Assembly (NCBI GenBank): GCA_016191715.1 | Contig: JACPVN010000513.1 | Span: 1-12,529, forward strand | Length of the DNA stretch: 12,529 nucleotides | From: Ignavibacteriota bacterium | Lineage (GTDB): Bacteria > Bacteroidota > Ignavibacteria > UBA10030 > SZUA-254 | Direction of reading: 5' to 3' | Shown here: positions 1 to 7,284 of the stretch, in pieces | Position numbering within the stretch: the first letter of the stretch is position 1 | Layout of the letters: each line of letters starts with the position of its first letter | Program-made: the position numbers and the translations under genes | Notes under the pieces: generated by a model | What the model was told of the DNA's origin: nothing | The model's database searches: none | The model's input: only the letters and a program-made list of their open reading frames with translations

Positions 1-117
1 ATCATTAATCCGAAAAACATTCAAGAGTTTCACGACAAGAAAAAGCGGTTTGAAATTCGTTCAGGGATTACCGTCGTGTTGAAAGATGCAGTGATTAAGG
101 ATGGAACCGTTATCTGA
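1..117 (+). CDS. glgC: Glucose-1-phosphate adenylyltransferase, C-terminal end (partial)
   Basis: Only the last 38 codons are present, open from base 1 to a TGA that is followed directly by an in-frame TAG. The tail reads as an ADP-glucose pyrophosphorylase C-terminus: a left-handed beta-helix end with the pattern SGITVVLKDAVIKDGTVI, close to the SGIVVVxKNAVIxDGTxI ending of GlgC from cyanobacteria and related bacteria. GlgC makes ADP-glucose from glucose-1-phosphate and ATP, the committed step of bacterial glycogen synthesis. The next gene, 39 bp downstream on the same strand, is glycogen synthase, which uses ADP-glucose. That fits a glgC-glgA operon and strengthens a call that rests on a short fragment. 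The catalytic domain is outside the window, so substrate specificity cannot be judged. Confidence 0.75.
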   Translation: MINPKNIQEFHDKKKRFEIRSGITVVLKDAVIKDGTVI

Positions 118-119
118 TA

Positions 120-147
120 GACGATTTTCGATTGACGAATGTAGGAT
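120..147 (+). repeat. Degenerate heptamer repeat between glgC and glgA
   Basis: The glgC-glgA spacer contains successive 7-base units related to GACGATT: GACGATT at 120, TTCGATT at 127 and GACGAAT at 134, with a weaker fourth unit. The same word in the same phase (GACGATT then GAC) occurs just after glgA at 1787. With three clear units it may be chance, but it matches the heptamer periodicity upstream of the tRNA. Confidence 0.35.
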
Positions 148-156
148 TGTATTCGA

Positions 157-1788
157 ATGAATAACTCTCAACACCATGTCATCATGGTCGCGTCTGAGAA
201 TGCGGCGTTGAGCGGAGGAAAAGTCGGTGGAGTGGGAGATGTTGTGCGTGACATTCCACTTGCACTTGCTTCGTTAGGGTGGGAAAGTACGGTTCTTATT
301 CCTTCGTATGGTTTTCTTCATCTGAAAAACCCATCACGGCTCATTCTAACTTTGGAAGTTCCGTTTCGCGGTCAAAGATTTATTGTTGAGTTTTGGGAAG
401 CGGAGTCGAAAAATCCTCAACGAACCGTAGGCAATCAATCTGTCAGGCATATCCTTGTCCATCATCCATGGATCAGCGGCGAGCCGATTTACTTCAATGA
501 CCCGTCAGACCAGCCGTTTGCTCGTGACGCTTCAAAGTATGCACTCTTCAGTTCTGCTGTCGGAAAATTTCTCCGCACGCCGGGAATGGAGGGAGTATTA
601 CATCTTCACGATTGGCACACGGCAACATTGTTACTTCTACGCGATTTGCATCCGGAGTTTTTTCATCTTCACAAATTTAAAACGATTTACACAATTCACA
701 ACTTAGGTATTCAGGGGACCCGACCGATGCGGAATGACAACTCATCGCTTGAGGCATGGTTTCCGGAATTATTTCGTTCTGTAGATTGGGTGCAACATTG
801 GAAAGACCCGCGGTACGACTCATGGATGTACACTCCGATGTTTACCGGAATACGGTTTGCACATTTAGTCAACACCGTTTCGCCAACCTACTCACAGGAA
901 ATCCTCAGAACAAGCAATCACACTAACGGATTCTTCGGTGGCGAAGGACTTGAACCGCTTCTCCAGTTCGTCAACAACGAAGGACGGCTTCACGGGATTT
1001 TGAACGGATGCGAGTATCCTGAAACGGTGATTCACCCGCCGGAGGTGGGCAGGGGTTACAGGTTACCAGTGACGGAAAATCACAACTCACTAATCACCAT
1101 TCACAATGTGCTAAACCTGATTCTTGATGAACTGAAAGCAGGTAAAGTTTCCATCGGCGGATTAACTCACGAAGAGTGCGAAAGCAGATTTCAATGGCTT
1201 CAAGAACAGGAGATTGAATTGCTCCTTACGAGTGTAACGAGAGTGACAGAGCAAAAAGTCAGATTGTTTTGTGAGAAGGATTCGTTCGGGACGATTGCGA
1301 TTGATTCCATTGCGGCTTCACTGAATGAAAAAAATGGAATCTTTATCATGCTCGGAACGGGAACGCCGGAATATGAACGGTATCTCAGCGGAGCGTCACG
1401 GTATCATGAGCGGTTTCTTTTCGTCCGTGGTTTTTCTGAAAAGATTGCACAGCAATTGTACGCAAGCGGTACGATGTTTCTCATGCCAAGTTTGTACGAG
1501 CCGTGCGGTATCAGTCAGATGGTTGCAATGCGTGAAGGACAACCGTGCGTTGTTCACGGTGTTGGTGGATTGAAGGATACTGTTTGGCACGACGTGAATG
1601 GCTTTGTGTTCGAGGGTTGGACGATGAGTGATAAAGTTAATCATTTTATCGGCACAGTGCGACATACGATTGATATTTTCCTCAACGGTAAAGAACACTG
1701 GGAACGAATAAAACATGCCGCACTTGATTCACGGTTTCGTTGGGAAGATGCGGCGAGGAATTATGTGGAGATGTATAAAGGAAATTGA
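157..1788 (+). CDS. glgA: Glycogen synthase, ADP-glucose type (GT5)
   Basis: A 543-aa family GT5 retaining glucosyltransferase that extends alpha-1,4-glucan from ADP-glucose in the cytoplasm. The N-terminal loop KVGGVGD (residues 22-28) corresponds to the KTGGLGD ADP-glucose loop. HDW (151-153), TIHNLGIQG (179-187), NTVSPTYSQEI (239-249) and HGILNG (279-284) follow in the usual order. The C-terminal Rossmann half has TRVTEQK (361-367) and the nucleotide-binding signature EPCGISQMVAMREGQP (448-463), with E448 as the conserved glutamate, then GVGGLKDTV (468-476). Length is slightly above the usual ~480 aa. The segment after NG(CEY), about 285-355, lacks the common NGIDxxxWxPxxD pattern. The EPCGISQMxAMRxGQP and HGVGGLKDTV wording recalls a divergent GlgA type that I associate with Vibrio and Shewanella. 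No clear Shine-Dalgarno precedes the ATG, but this start places K22 correctly. Confidence 0.95.
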   Translation: MNNSQHHVIMVASENAALSGGKVGGVGDVVRDIPLALASLGWESTVLIPSYGFLHLKNPSRLILTLEVPFRGQRFIVEFWEAESKNPQRTVGNQSVRHILVHHPWISGEPIYFNDPSDQPFARDASKYALFSSAVGKFLRTPGMEGVLHLHDWHTATLLLLRDLHPEFFHLHKFKTIYTIHNLGIQGTRPMRNDNSSLEAWFPELFRSVDWVQHWKDPRYDSWMYTPMFTGIRFAHLVNTVSPTYSQEILRTSNHTNGFFGGEGLEPLLQFVNNEGRLHGILNGCEYPETVIHPPEVGRGYRLPVTENHNSLITIHNVLNLILDELKAGKVSIGGLTHEECESRFQWLQEQEIELLLTSVTRVTEQKVRLFCEKDSFGTIAIDSIAASLNEKNGIFIMLGTGTPEYERYLSGASRYHERFLFVRGFSEKIAQQLYASGTMFLMPSLYEPCGISQMVAMREGQPCVVHGVGGLKDTVWHDVNGFVFEGWTMSDKVNHFIGTVRHTIDIFLNGKEHWERIKHAALDSRFRWEDAARNYVEMYKGN

Positions 1789-1816
1789 CGATTGACTAAC
1801 TATCTCAATCGTCAAT
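1784..1816. terminator. Inverted repeat between converging glgA and debranching-enzyme genes
   Basis: ATTGACGATTGA (1784-1795) is perfectly complementary in reverse to 1805-1816, with a 9-nt loop, giving a 12-bp hairpin between convergent genes. The left arm includes the glgA stop codon (1786-1788); the right arm ends five bases before the stop of the leftward gene. The position suggests a bidirectional terminator. The stem is only one-third GC and no run of T follows on either side, so this is less convincing than the other terminators here. Each arm is also about two copies of the heptamer ATTGACG. Confidence 0.5.
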
Positions 1817-1820
1817 ACCT

Positions 1821-3950
1821 TTACCTCATCAACATCATCCCGCTTGTCGGAGGAACGGAGACGGTACCGCTTACTTTTCCAAACGGTTTGTCTTGTGTTA
1901 CTTTATCCGGATTGGCGAGAACCTGCCAACTACCTTTCGGGAGTTTCATCTCAAGCGGTTTCTTCTGATTACCGTTTAATAAAACCATTATACCGCTTTT
2001 TGAGCTTTTGACGTTTTCCTTTGTACTGTGTTCTTTCTTTGTATCAATCAGAAAAGCGATGTGGAAATCGTTCTTGGTCGGAAGGAACTCGATAGATTCG
2101 TTCGGAACGTTGCTTAACTGCGGATATGTTTTTCGGAGATGTATCAAGCCCTTGTAATATGCAACAAGTTCTTTGTTGAGTTCAGCATGTTCATAGTTGA
2201 GGTAGTTGGTTTCGTTGTCTTTATCGTAACTGTTGTGGTCGAGCATTCCGACGCGGGTATCTGGTGATGAAGTAGGAGCGATGAGTTTGCTTCGTCCGTA
2301 TTCCTGTCCTTCATGAATCATGATTGGACCTTGGGAGGTGAACAGGTACAGCGCCGCGAGTTTGTGAAGCGCTAATTGTTTGGGTGTGAGTTTAACATTC
2401 GTTTCGGCGTTGGGTAGTTTCTCGTTTTCTTTAGCATCGTGCAAAGCGAACCGGATGAAATCGCCCATTGTATTGTCATCGTGCGATTCGAGATAGTTAA
2501 TGCTATGTTCTTTCTGCGTGAACGGTCCTCCGTCAAGAAGCAAACTTCCGGTAACGAAACTCATGAACGATTTCTTTGAATTGTTTCCCTGAAATTTTCC
2601 AAAGATGAATCCGTGTCCGTCGCGCGGGTTTTGACCTTTCACACCGTTGCGAATCAAATCGTTCCATGCCGCCCAGCCAATCATGCTGAAACCTGCAAGG
2701 TCATACTTTCCGCCGCCCCACGCTTCTGCAATTAAAATAACATTCGGATTGATTTTCTTCGCTTCCTGAGTGATGAGTTTACACGTTTCCCAATCGAGCA
2801 TCGTTGCAAGGTCGAAGCGGAACCCGTCAACATGATATTCTTTCATCCAATATGTTACCGATTCGACAATGAGGCGACGAGCCATGAGCCGATCGGTTTT
2901 GAAATCGTTGCCGCAACCGGAACCCGTAACGAAGTTTCCGTTTATATCGGTATGGAAATAATAATACTTATCAATAAACTTGAACGGATTGAAGTCATAA
3001 TTCGAGACATGGTTATAGACAACATCCATAATGACGGCGATGCCATTCTTGTGAAAAGATTTTACCATATCTTTGAATTCATTCACAGCGCGTCCATCTG
3101 CGCCATTATACAATTCCCGTTCGATTGTTCCATCGGTTCCGTAATACGTTTCCGGAGCGAAGAAATAACTCGTCATATATCCCCAATGATTTCGCCCGTA
3201 TGGATTCCATGTGTTCACCGGGTAGCCGTATTTGATTACGGAGGTATCTTTATAGGGTAACTCGATATTCCCAAATTTTTGTGTCGGGAGCAATTCGATT
3301 GCATTGACACCGAGATTCTTCAGATAATTCAGGCCGCCGGTTTTTCCATCTTCGGTTAATCCTTTGTAGGTTCCCTTCCATGAAACTCCGGACGAAGCAT
3401 GTGCTGTCAAATCCCGGATATGCGATTCATAAATGATTAACTTGGAGTACGTATCGGGCGTAATAAATGTATCGCCTTCCCAATCATACTCGGAGTTGAT
3501 GATAAGGGTTTTCGCAGGTTGATGCCAGTTCGTTTTCGTCGCAACTGCCTTTGAGTAAGGGTCGGCGAGAATGATATTCGGATTAAACATCTCGCCCGGA
3601 CCTTCCGGACCAAACACACGGTAACCGTAAAACTTTCCAGTCAGGATTTCGGGGAAGAAATATTCCCACACACCCTGCTCATCTTTCACCATGAGAAATT
3701 CTTTTCCGGCTTCTTCATCATGTTTATTGAAGAGAACGAGCATGACTTTCGTAGCACGCGGCGCAAACAAACGGAACATTGTCTTTTCCCATCCGAGAAT
3801 GCACCCCAACTCCTTCTCAGAGTAGAGTGAATCGAGAAATTGTTGTACTTTCGGTTGAGCAAAAAGAGGACGAGAAGTCGGAATCACCATGAGGAACAGA
3901 ACGAAGAAAAAGATTGATGAGAGATTAGAGTGAAATTTCAGTTTGTTCAT
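1821..3950 (-). CDS. Secreted alpha-glucan debranching enzyme, pullulanase type I (GH13 with CBM48)
   Basis: With the start at 3950 the protein has 709 aa. It begins with a signal peptide: K-rich start, hydrophobic core IFFFVLFLMVI, probable cleavage after LFA near residue 31. A CBM48-like domain (about 50-150) precedes the GH13 barrel, with region I DVVYNH (309-314), region II GFRFDLATM with nucleophile D380, region III IAEAWG with acid/base E409, and region IV YLESHD with D491. The WGYMTSYFFAPE stretch (~256-267) is the kind found in alpha-1,6-cleaving pullulanases and isoamylases. It should hydrolyse branch points of glycogen, starch or pullulan outside the cytoplasm. An in-frame ATG at 3977 is possible but adds nine polar residues before the signal peptide and lengthens the overlap with malQ from 26 to 53 bp, so I prefer 3950. 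Pullulanase versus isoamylase cannot be settled by eye. Confidence 0.9.
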   Translation of the reverse strand: MNKLKFHSNLSSIFFFVLFLMVIPTSRPLFAQPKVQQFLDSLYSEKELGCILGWEKTMFRLFAPRATKVMLVLFNKHDEEAGKEFLMVKDEQGVWEYFFPEILTGKFYGYRVFGPEGPGEMFNPNIILADPYSKAVATKTNWHQPAKTLIINSEYDWEGDTFITPDTYSKLIIYESHIRDLTAHASSGVSWKGTYKGLTEDGKTGGLNYLKNLGVNAIELLPTQKFGNIELPYKDTSVIKYGYPVNTWNPYGRNHWGYMTSYFFAPETYYGTDGTIERELYNGADGRAVNEFKDMVKSFHKNGIAVIMDVVYNHVSNYDFNPFKFIDKYYYFHTDINGNFVTGSGCGNDFKTDRLMARRLIVESVTYWMKEYHVDGFRFDLATMLDWETCKLITQEAKKINPNVILIAEAWGGGKYDLAGFSMIGWAAWNDLIRNGVKGQNPRDGHGFIFGKFQGNNSKKSFMSFVTGSLLLDGGPFTQKEHSINYLESHDDNTMGDFIRFALHDAKENEKLPNAETNVKLTPKQLALHKLAALYLFTSQGPIMIHEGQEYGRSKLIAPTSSPDTRVGMLDHNSYDKDNETNYLNYEHAELNKELVAYYKGLIHLRKTYPQLSNVPNESIEFLPTKNDFHIAFLIDTKKEHSTKENVKSSKSGIMVLLNGNQKKPLEMKLPKGSWQVLANPDKVTQDKPFGKVSGTVSVPPTSGMMLMR

Positions 3951-5463
3951 GAGGTTTAGGTTTCGGTGGTCGTTCATACAGTTCAGTAAGTTCTTTGAGT
4001 TTTGATGCGAGGTTTGGTTTGACTTGTTCCCACGTGAATCTCCATGTCCAGTTGCCCCCGAGTTTTCCGGGGAAATTCATTCGTGCTTCCGCGCCGAGAT
4101 TGAGAATATCCTGCATCGGGATGATAACAATATCCGCGACGGAAGAATGTGCGAGACGAATCAACTCAAACGTCAGATTCTCTCTATAATAGTTGATATA
4201 CCGTTGAGTGAATGAATAAATGTCATTCGCTTCATTCTTTGCCTTCTCGAAGTAGCCGCGAGTTGTATCGTTATCATGCGAGCCGGTATAGACGACACAA
4301 TTCGGTAAAAAATTGTGCGGGAGAAATTTATGTTCCATTCCGCTTCCGAAGGCAAATTGAAGTATCTTCATTCCGGGAAAGCCAAAGTGGTCCCGCAGTT
4401 CTACAACAGGTTTTGTAATGACACCGAGGTCTTCCGCTAAAATCGGGAGTGTTCCTAAATGATGTTGAAGTGTTGTGAAGAATTTTTTTCCCGGAGCGTT
4501 CACCCATTTTCCTTTCTCGGCAGTTTCCGCATCACCGGGAATTTCCCAGAACGCTTCGAATCCTCGGAAATGGTCAATACGAATGATGTCAACGCTTTCA
4601 AGTAAATGCTGGATGCGGAAACGCCACCACGCAAAATCATCTTTTTTCATTACATCCCAGCGATACAAAGGATTTCCCCAAAGTTGTCCGGTCGGACTGA
4701 AATAATCGGGAGGTACTCCTGCTTTTGTTAACAGTACTCCGTCTTCATCCATATCAAACAAGTGTTTGTTCGCCCAGACGTCTGCGCTATCATATGCAAT
4801 AAAGATTGGCAGGTCTCCGATTATTTTTATGTTTTTATTGTTCGCATAGGTTTTCAATTCATGCCATTGTTGAAAGAAGAGGAATTGTATGAATTTATGC
4901 TTTGAGACTTGAACATGTAATCGTGCAGAAAACGCTTCGAGTGTTTGTGCATCCCGGTGAATAATTTCTTTTTCCCACGTGTTCCAATGTTTTCCACCGT
5001 TTGCCTCCTTGATAGTCATAAAGAGAGCAAAATCCTCAAGCCAAAAGTTATTCGATTCACAAAATGAATCAAACTCTTTTTTCATGACAACATTACTTGA
5101 GATTTGAAATCGTTGAAAGGCTTTTTCCAGAATCATTTTTTTTGTTTCGATGACCTTCCCAAAATCAACGTGAGTCGGATTGGGAAGAGGAGCAAGTTGA
5201 AGGTCATCTACTGAGAGTAACTTCTGGGTAAGTAATTTTTCCGGGCTGATGAGTAACGGATTTCCTGCAAATGCGGAAAAGCATTGATACGGTGAATCTC
5301 CATATCCCGTCGGACCAAGCGGGAGGACTTGCCATAATCGTTGTCCGCACGCCTCTAAAAAATCAACAAAATAAAAAGCATTGGGGCCTAAGTCGCCAAT
5401 ACCAAAATTTCCGGGGAGTGATGTCGGATGAAGCAGGATGCCGGCGGAACGTTCAAATTTCAT
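3925..5463 (-). CDS. malQ: 4-alpha-glucanotransferase (amylomaltase, GH77)
   Basis: A 512-aa protein of normal family length. It transfers alpha-1,4-glucan segments between maltodextrins in the cytoplasm and releases glucose. The N-terminus SAGILLHPTSLPGNFGIGDLG (6-26) is a classic GH77 opening. The catalytic motifs are all present: IIRIDHFRGF with nucleophile D297, ILAEDLGVIT with acid/base E344, and YTGSHDNDT with D397. The 250s-loop region is AGVPPDYFSPTGQLWGNPLY (248-267). There is no signal peptide. The 3' end overlaps the debranching enzyme gene by 26 bp in another frame, so the two are almost certainly co-transcribed. Together they would turn branched glucans into linear dextrins and glucose. 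The ATG at 5463 is the only sensible start, because the next residues are already family consensus. Confidence 0.97.
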   Translation of the reverse strand: MKFERSAGILLHPTSLPGNFGIGDLGPNAFYFVDFLEACGQRLWQVLPLGPTGYGDSPYQCFSAFAGNPLLISPEKLLTQKLLSVDDLQLAPLPNPTHVDFGKVIETKKMILEKAFQRFQISSNVVMKKEFDSFCESNNFWLEDFALFMTIKEANGGKHWNTWEKEIIHRDAQTLEAFSARLHVQVSKHKFIQFLFFQQWHELKTYANNKNIKIIGDLPIFIAYDSADVWANKHLFDMDEDGVLLTKAGVPPDYFSPTGQLWGNPLYRWDVMKKDDFAWWRFRIQHLLESVDIIRIDHFRGFEAFWEIPGDAETAEKGKWVNAPGKKFFTTLQHHLGTLPILAEDLGVITKPVVELRDHFGFPGMKILQFAFGSGMEHKFLPHNFLPNCVVYTGSHDNDTTRGYFEKAKNEANDIYSFTQRYINYYRENLTFELIRLAHSSVADIVIIPMQDILNLGAEARMNFPGKLGGNWTWRFTWEQVKPNLASKLKELTELYERPPKPKPHEQTEISL

Positions 5464-5467
5464 AGGG

Positions 5468-5475
5468 CAAATATA
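5468..5475 (-). promoter_or_regulatory. Possible -7/-10 promoter element for malQ
   Basis: Read on the minus strand this is TATATTTG, an exact match to the Bacteroidota -7 consensus TAnnTTTG, and it lies four bases before the malQ ATG. The upstream TTTG is only about 14 bases away instead of ~19-21, and the transcript would be almost leaderless. The match may be chance. The short space between the upstream terminator and malQ leaves little room for any other promoter. Confidence 0.3.
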
Positions 5476-5490
5476 CTCATTGAACGATAC

Positions 5491-5522
5491 AAAAAAAAAG
5501 GTACGCTGTTGCGTACCTTTTT
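5491..5522 (-). terminator. Rho-independent terminator of the T9SS protein gene
   Basis: GGTACGC (5500-5506) pairs with GCGTACC (5511-5517) around a TGTT loop, extended by A/T pairs to 12 bp. On the minus strand the stem is followed by nine T residues (5499-5491). It lies 20 bp past the stop of the gene ending at 5543. The five T on the plus side may let it work weakly in the other direction. Confidence 0.9.
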
Positions 5523-5542
5523 GGACATTGATGTGGAGTTAG

Positions 5543-6898
5543 TTATTTAATCAACGTCATCTGCCTGACGCTCTCGAAGTTCATCGCATCATCAACATTC
5601 TGTGCTGTTATGCGATAGAAGTATGTTCCTGATGTTAAATCGTTCGCTGCAAAAAGAATTTCCTGATCACCCGCTTCAACTTCTTGATTGTTTAACAATG
5701 CGGCAACTTCCTGTCCGAGCATATCATATACTTTTAACGTAACTACTGATGCAACTGGAAGAGAGAATGAAATTGTTGTTGTCGGGTTGAACGGATTCGG
5801 ATAATTCTGTTCTAACGTCATTTGTTCCGGGACTTCCGGTTTTCTTTCATACTTTTGTGCTATCGCTGTTTGTGCGCCCAAAGCAACGAAGAAGACTTCT
5901 GAAACCTGCTTTGTGCCTGTGAGACGGAGTTCGTTTGCGAACGAAATCGTATCCATCGGACCGGAGAATGCTGAATTGATTCTGGAAATTGTGCTGTCAA
6001 TTCCGACATATTCCACCCTTGTGATTCCCTGCCAGAAGGTCATCATCGAATCGGCACGACCGGCAATTTCACGAATCATTTTTCCGTTGTACGGAGAGTT
6101 TGCATCAGAATAAATCAATTCACCAAAACCATACGGCGTGATGCCTAAATCGCTTGCTGTGATATTGAATTTCAGAGCAAGAAGATTTGCAAAAAGTTTG
6201 TTATTGTGTTTGGAAGGTGTTAAAGATTTATGAACACCACGAAATGCAGAACCATTTGTCAATTTTGCAAAACCCCGAGGTTGACCGAAATGTTCGCCGT
6301 TTCTATCCATTAATGAATTTAATAAATCATTACTCTTTCGGATATTCACCCAACCATATTGTTTTTTCTGTTGTGGCACTGGTATTCCGACTGTCACATC
6401 AATTATGCTGAAGGAGAAGATTTCTTGACGGACATTTGCTGTATTGGGCATTGGGAGGACACTTTGATTACGCACTGGATTCTTCACTGTTGAGTATCTC
6501 ACAACAATAGTATCCCCATGCATCCATTCCCATTTTGTCACAGTCATACGTCTCTTCAATGAGAGGGTAGTGATTAATACTTCCTGCATGCTTCCGAGCG
6601 TCACACCGCCAACATACCATGCTTTTCCATCGTTCTTCACTTTTGCTGAATACATTGATGGAATTGAAATTGTCGAAATATCAGTTGGAGAAGAAAATTC
6701 GAGATAAAGACCGTCAACCGGACTATTGGTTTCGTTTGTGAACGAAAAATCATTTTGAACACCGATTGCTTTTCTTTTTTCCGCAATCTTAACTGTGAGG
6801 TCATCCGCTGTGAAGGAACGGAAGTACTGAGCAAAAGAAAGTTCACTCATGGTGAGGAGCAGAAGAAGAGTTGTGATATATAATGTCAGGCTTTTCAT
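5543..6898 (-). CDS. T9SS-exported protein of unknown function with type A sorting domain
   Basis: A 451-aa protein with two clear ends and an unrecognised middle. Residues 1-23 form a signal peptide (MKSL, a leucine-rich core, SFA before Q24). Residues ~357-451 are a type IX secretion C-terminal sorting domain: QNYPNPFNPTTTISFSLP (364-381), then VTLKVYDMLGQEVAAL (330s-style beta pattern, here 386-401), then SGTYFYRI near 424. Such domains are cleaved when the cargo is released or anchored on the cell surface. The middle (24-356) looks beta-rich at first (ADDLTVKIAEKRK, FSFTNETNSPVDGLYLEFSSP) and I cannot assign it to a family. Function is therefore open; surface or extracellular location is the safe statement. 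The gene stands alone, with its own terminator downstream. An in-frame ATG 15 bases upstream is cut off by a TGA, so 6898 is the start. Confidence 0.85.
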   Translation of the reverse strand: MKSLTLYITTLLLLLTMSELSFAQYFRSFTADDLTVKIAEKRKAIGVQNDFSFTNETNSPVDGLYLEFSSPTDISTISIPSMYSAKVKNDGKAWYVGGVTLGSMQEVLITTLSLKRRMTVTKWEWMHGDTIVVRYSTVKNPVRNQSVLPMPNTANVRQEIFSFSIIDVTVGIPVPQQKKQYGWVNIRKSNDLLNSLMDRNGEHFGQPRGFAKLTNGSAFRGVHKSLTPSKHNNKLFANLLALKFNITASDLGITPYGFGELIYSDANSPYNGKMIREIAGRADSMMTFWQGITRVEYVGIDSTISRINSAFSGPMDTISFANELRLTGTKQVSEVFFVALGAQTAIAQKYERKPEVPEQMTLEQNYPNPFNPTTTISFSLPVASVVTLKVYDMLGQEVAALLNNQEVEAGDQEILFAANDLTSGTYFYRITAQNVDDAMNFESVRQMTLIK

Positions 6899-7284
6899 AG
6901 GTCAATCTTTCATGTTATTTGGTTATTGTTTTGAAATCTTCACTGTGGCGTAAAGTCTCAAAGACTATACCAGCCGAAAAAAAAACATGTAAATGAAATA
7001 GGTTCTCTTTTTGAGATAAAAAGAGAAGTTTACGAATCAAAGACTCACAAAGAATGGTCAATACTCGAACACTGTTCTGAATTTGAGCGATAAAAAAGGG
7101 AACAAACTTCAAAGAAGGATGAAATAGATTTGGTTTTTCAATATTTCTCCATTATCTTTTTCTCGCTTGAAATGTAGCCTGTCGTTTGACAGTAATGAAT
7201 TGCCGGTCTCTTCGTTCATACTTGAGCATATGGGGATTCGGCATTTTCTCTATAGACTTGTTCCTCGAAAACTTTTAGTTGTAG
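6899..7284. other. 386-bp divergent intergenic region with inverted repeats
   Basis: No convincing gene here: the open frames are short and of low complexity. It must hold the promoters of the leftward T9SS gene and the rightward kinase operon, but I cannot identify either confidently. Structures seen are a perfect 10-bp inverted repeat at 7003-7027, the 9-mer TCAAAGACT repeated directly at 6958 and 7037, and a small 5-bp inverted repeat at 7179-7192 containing TTGACA. Confidence 0.6.
7003..7027. repeat. Perfect 10-bp inverted repeat in the divergent intergenic region
   Basis: TTCTCTTTTT (7003-7012) and AAAAAGAGAA (7018-7027) are exact reverse complements around a 5-nt GAGAT loop. The position between divergent genes suits an operator. 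The AT-rich stem is unlikely to terminate transcription efficiently. Part of the symmetry comes from simple T and A runs, so chance is possible. Confidence 0.4.

Noticed and set aside
1396..1716. 106-codon minus-strand open frame inside glgA
   Set aside because: It is antisense to the conserved nucleotide-binding part of glycogen synthase.
2832..3260. 142-codon plus-strand open frame
   Set aside because: It lies fully inside the GH13 debranching enzyme gene on the other strand, which has all catalytic motifs; the peptide has no recognisable features.
6915..7112. 65-codon minus-strand open frame in the intergenic region
   Set aside because: Composition is low-complexity and AT-driven, there is no ribosome binding site, and it overlaps the inverted repeat at 7003-7027.
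7179..7192. TTGACA as a -35 box of the kinase operon
   Set aside because: No acceptable -10 hexamer lies 16-18 bp downstream, and the site is part of a short inverted repeat.
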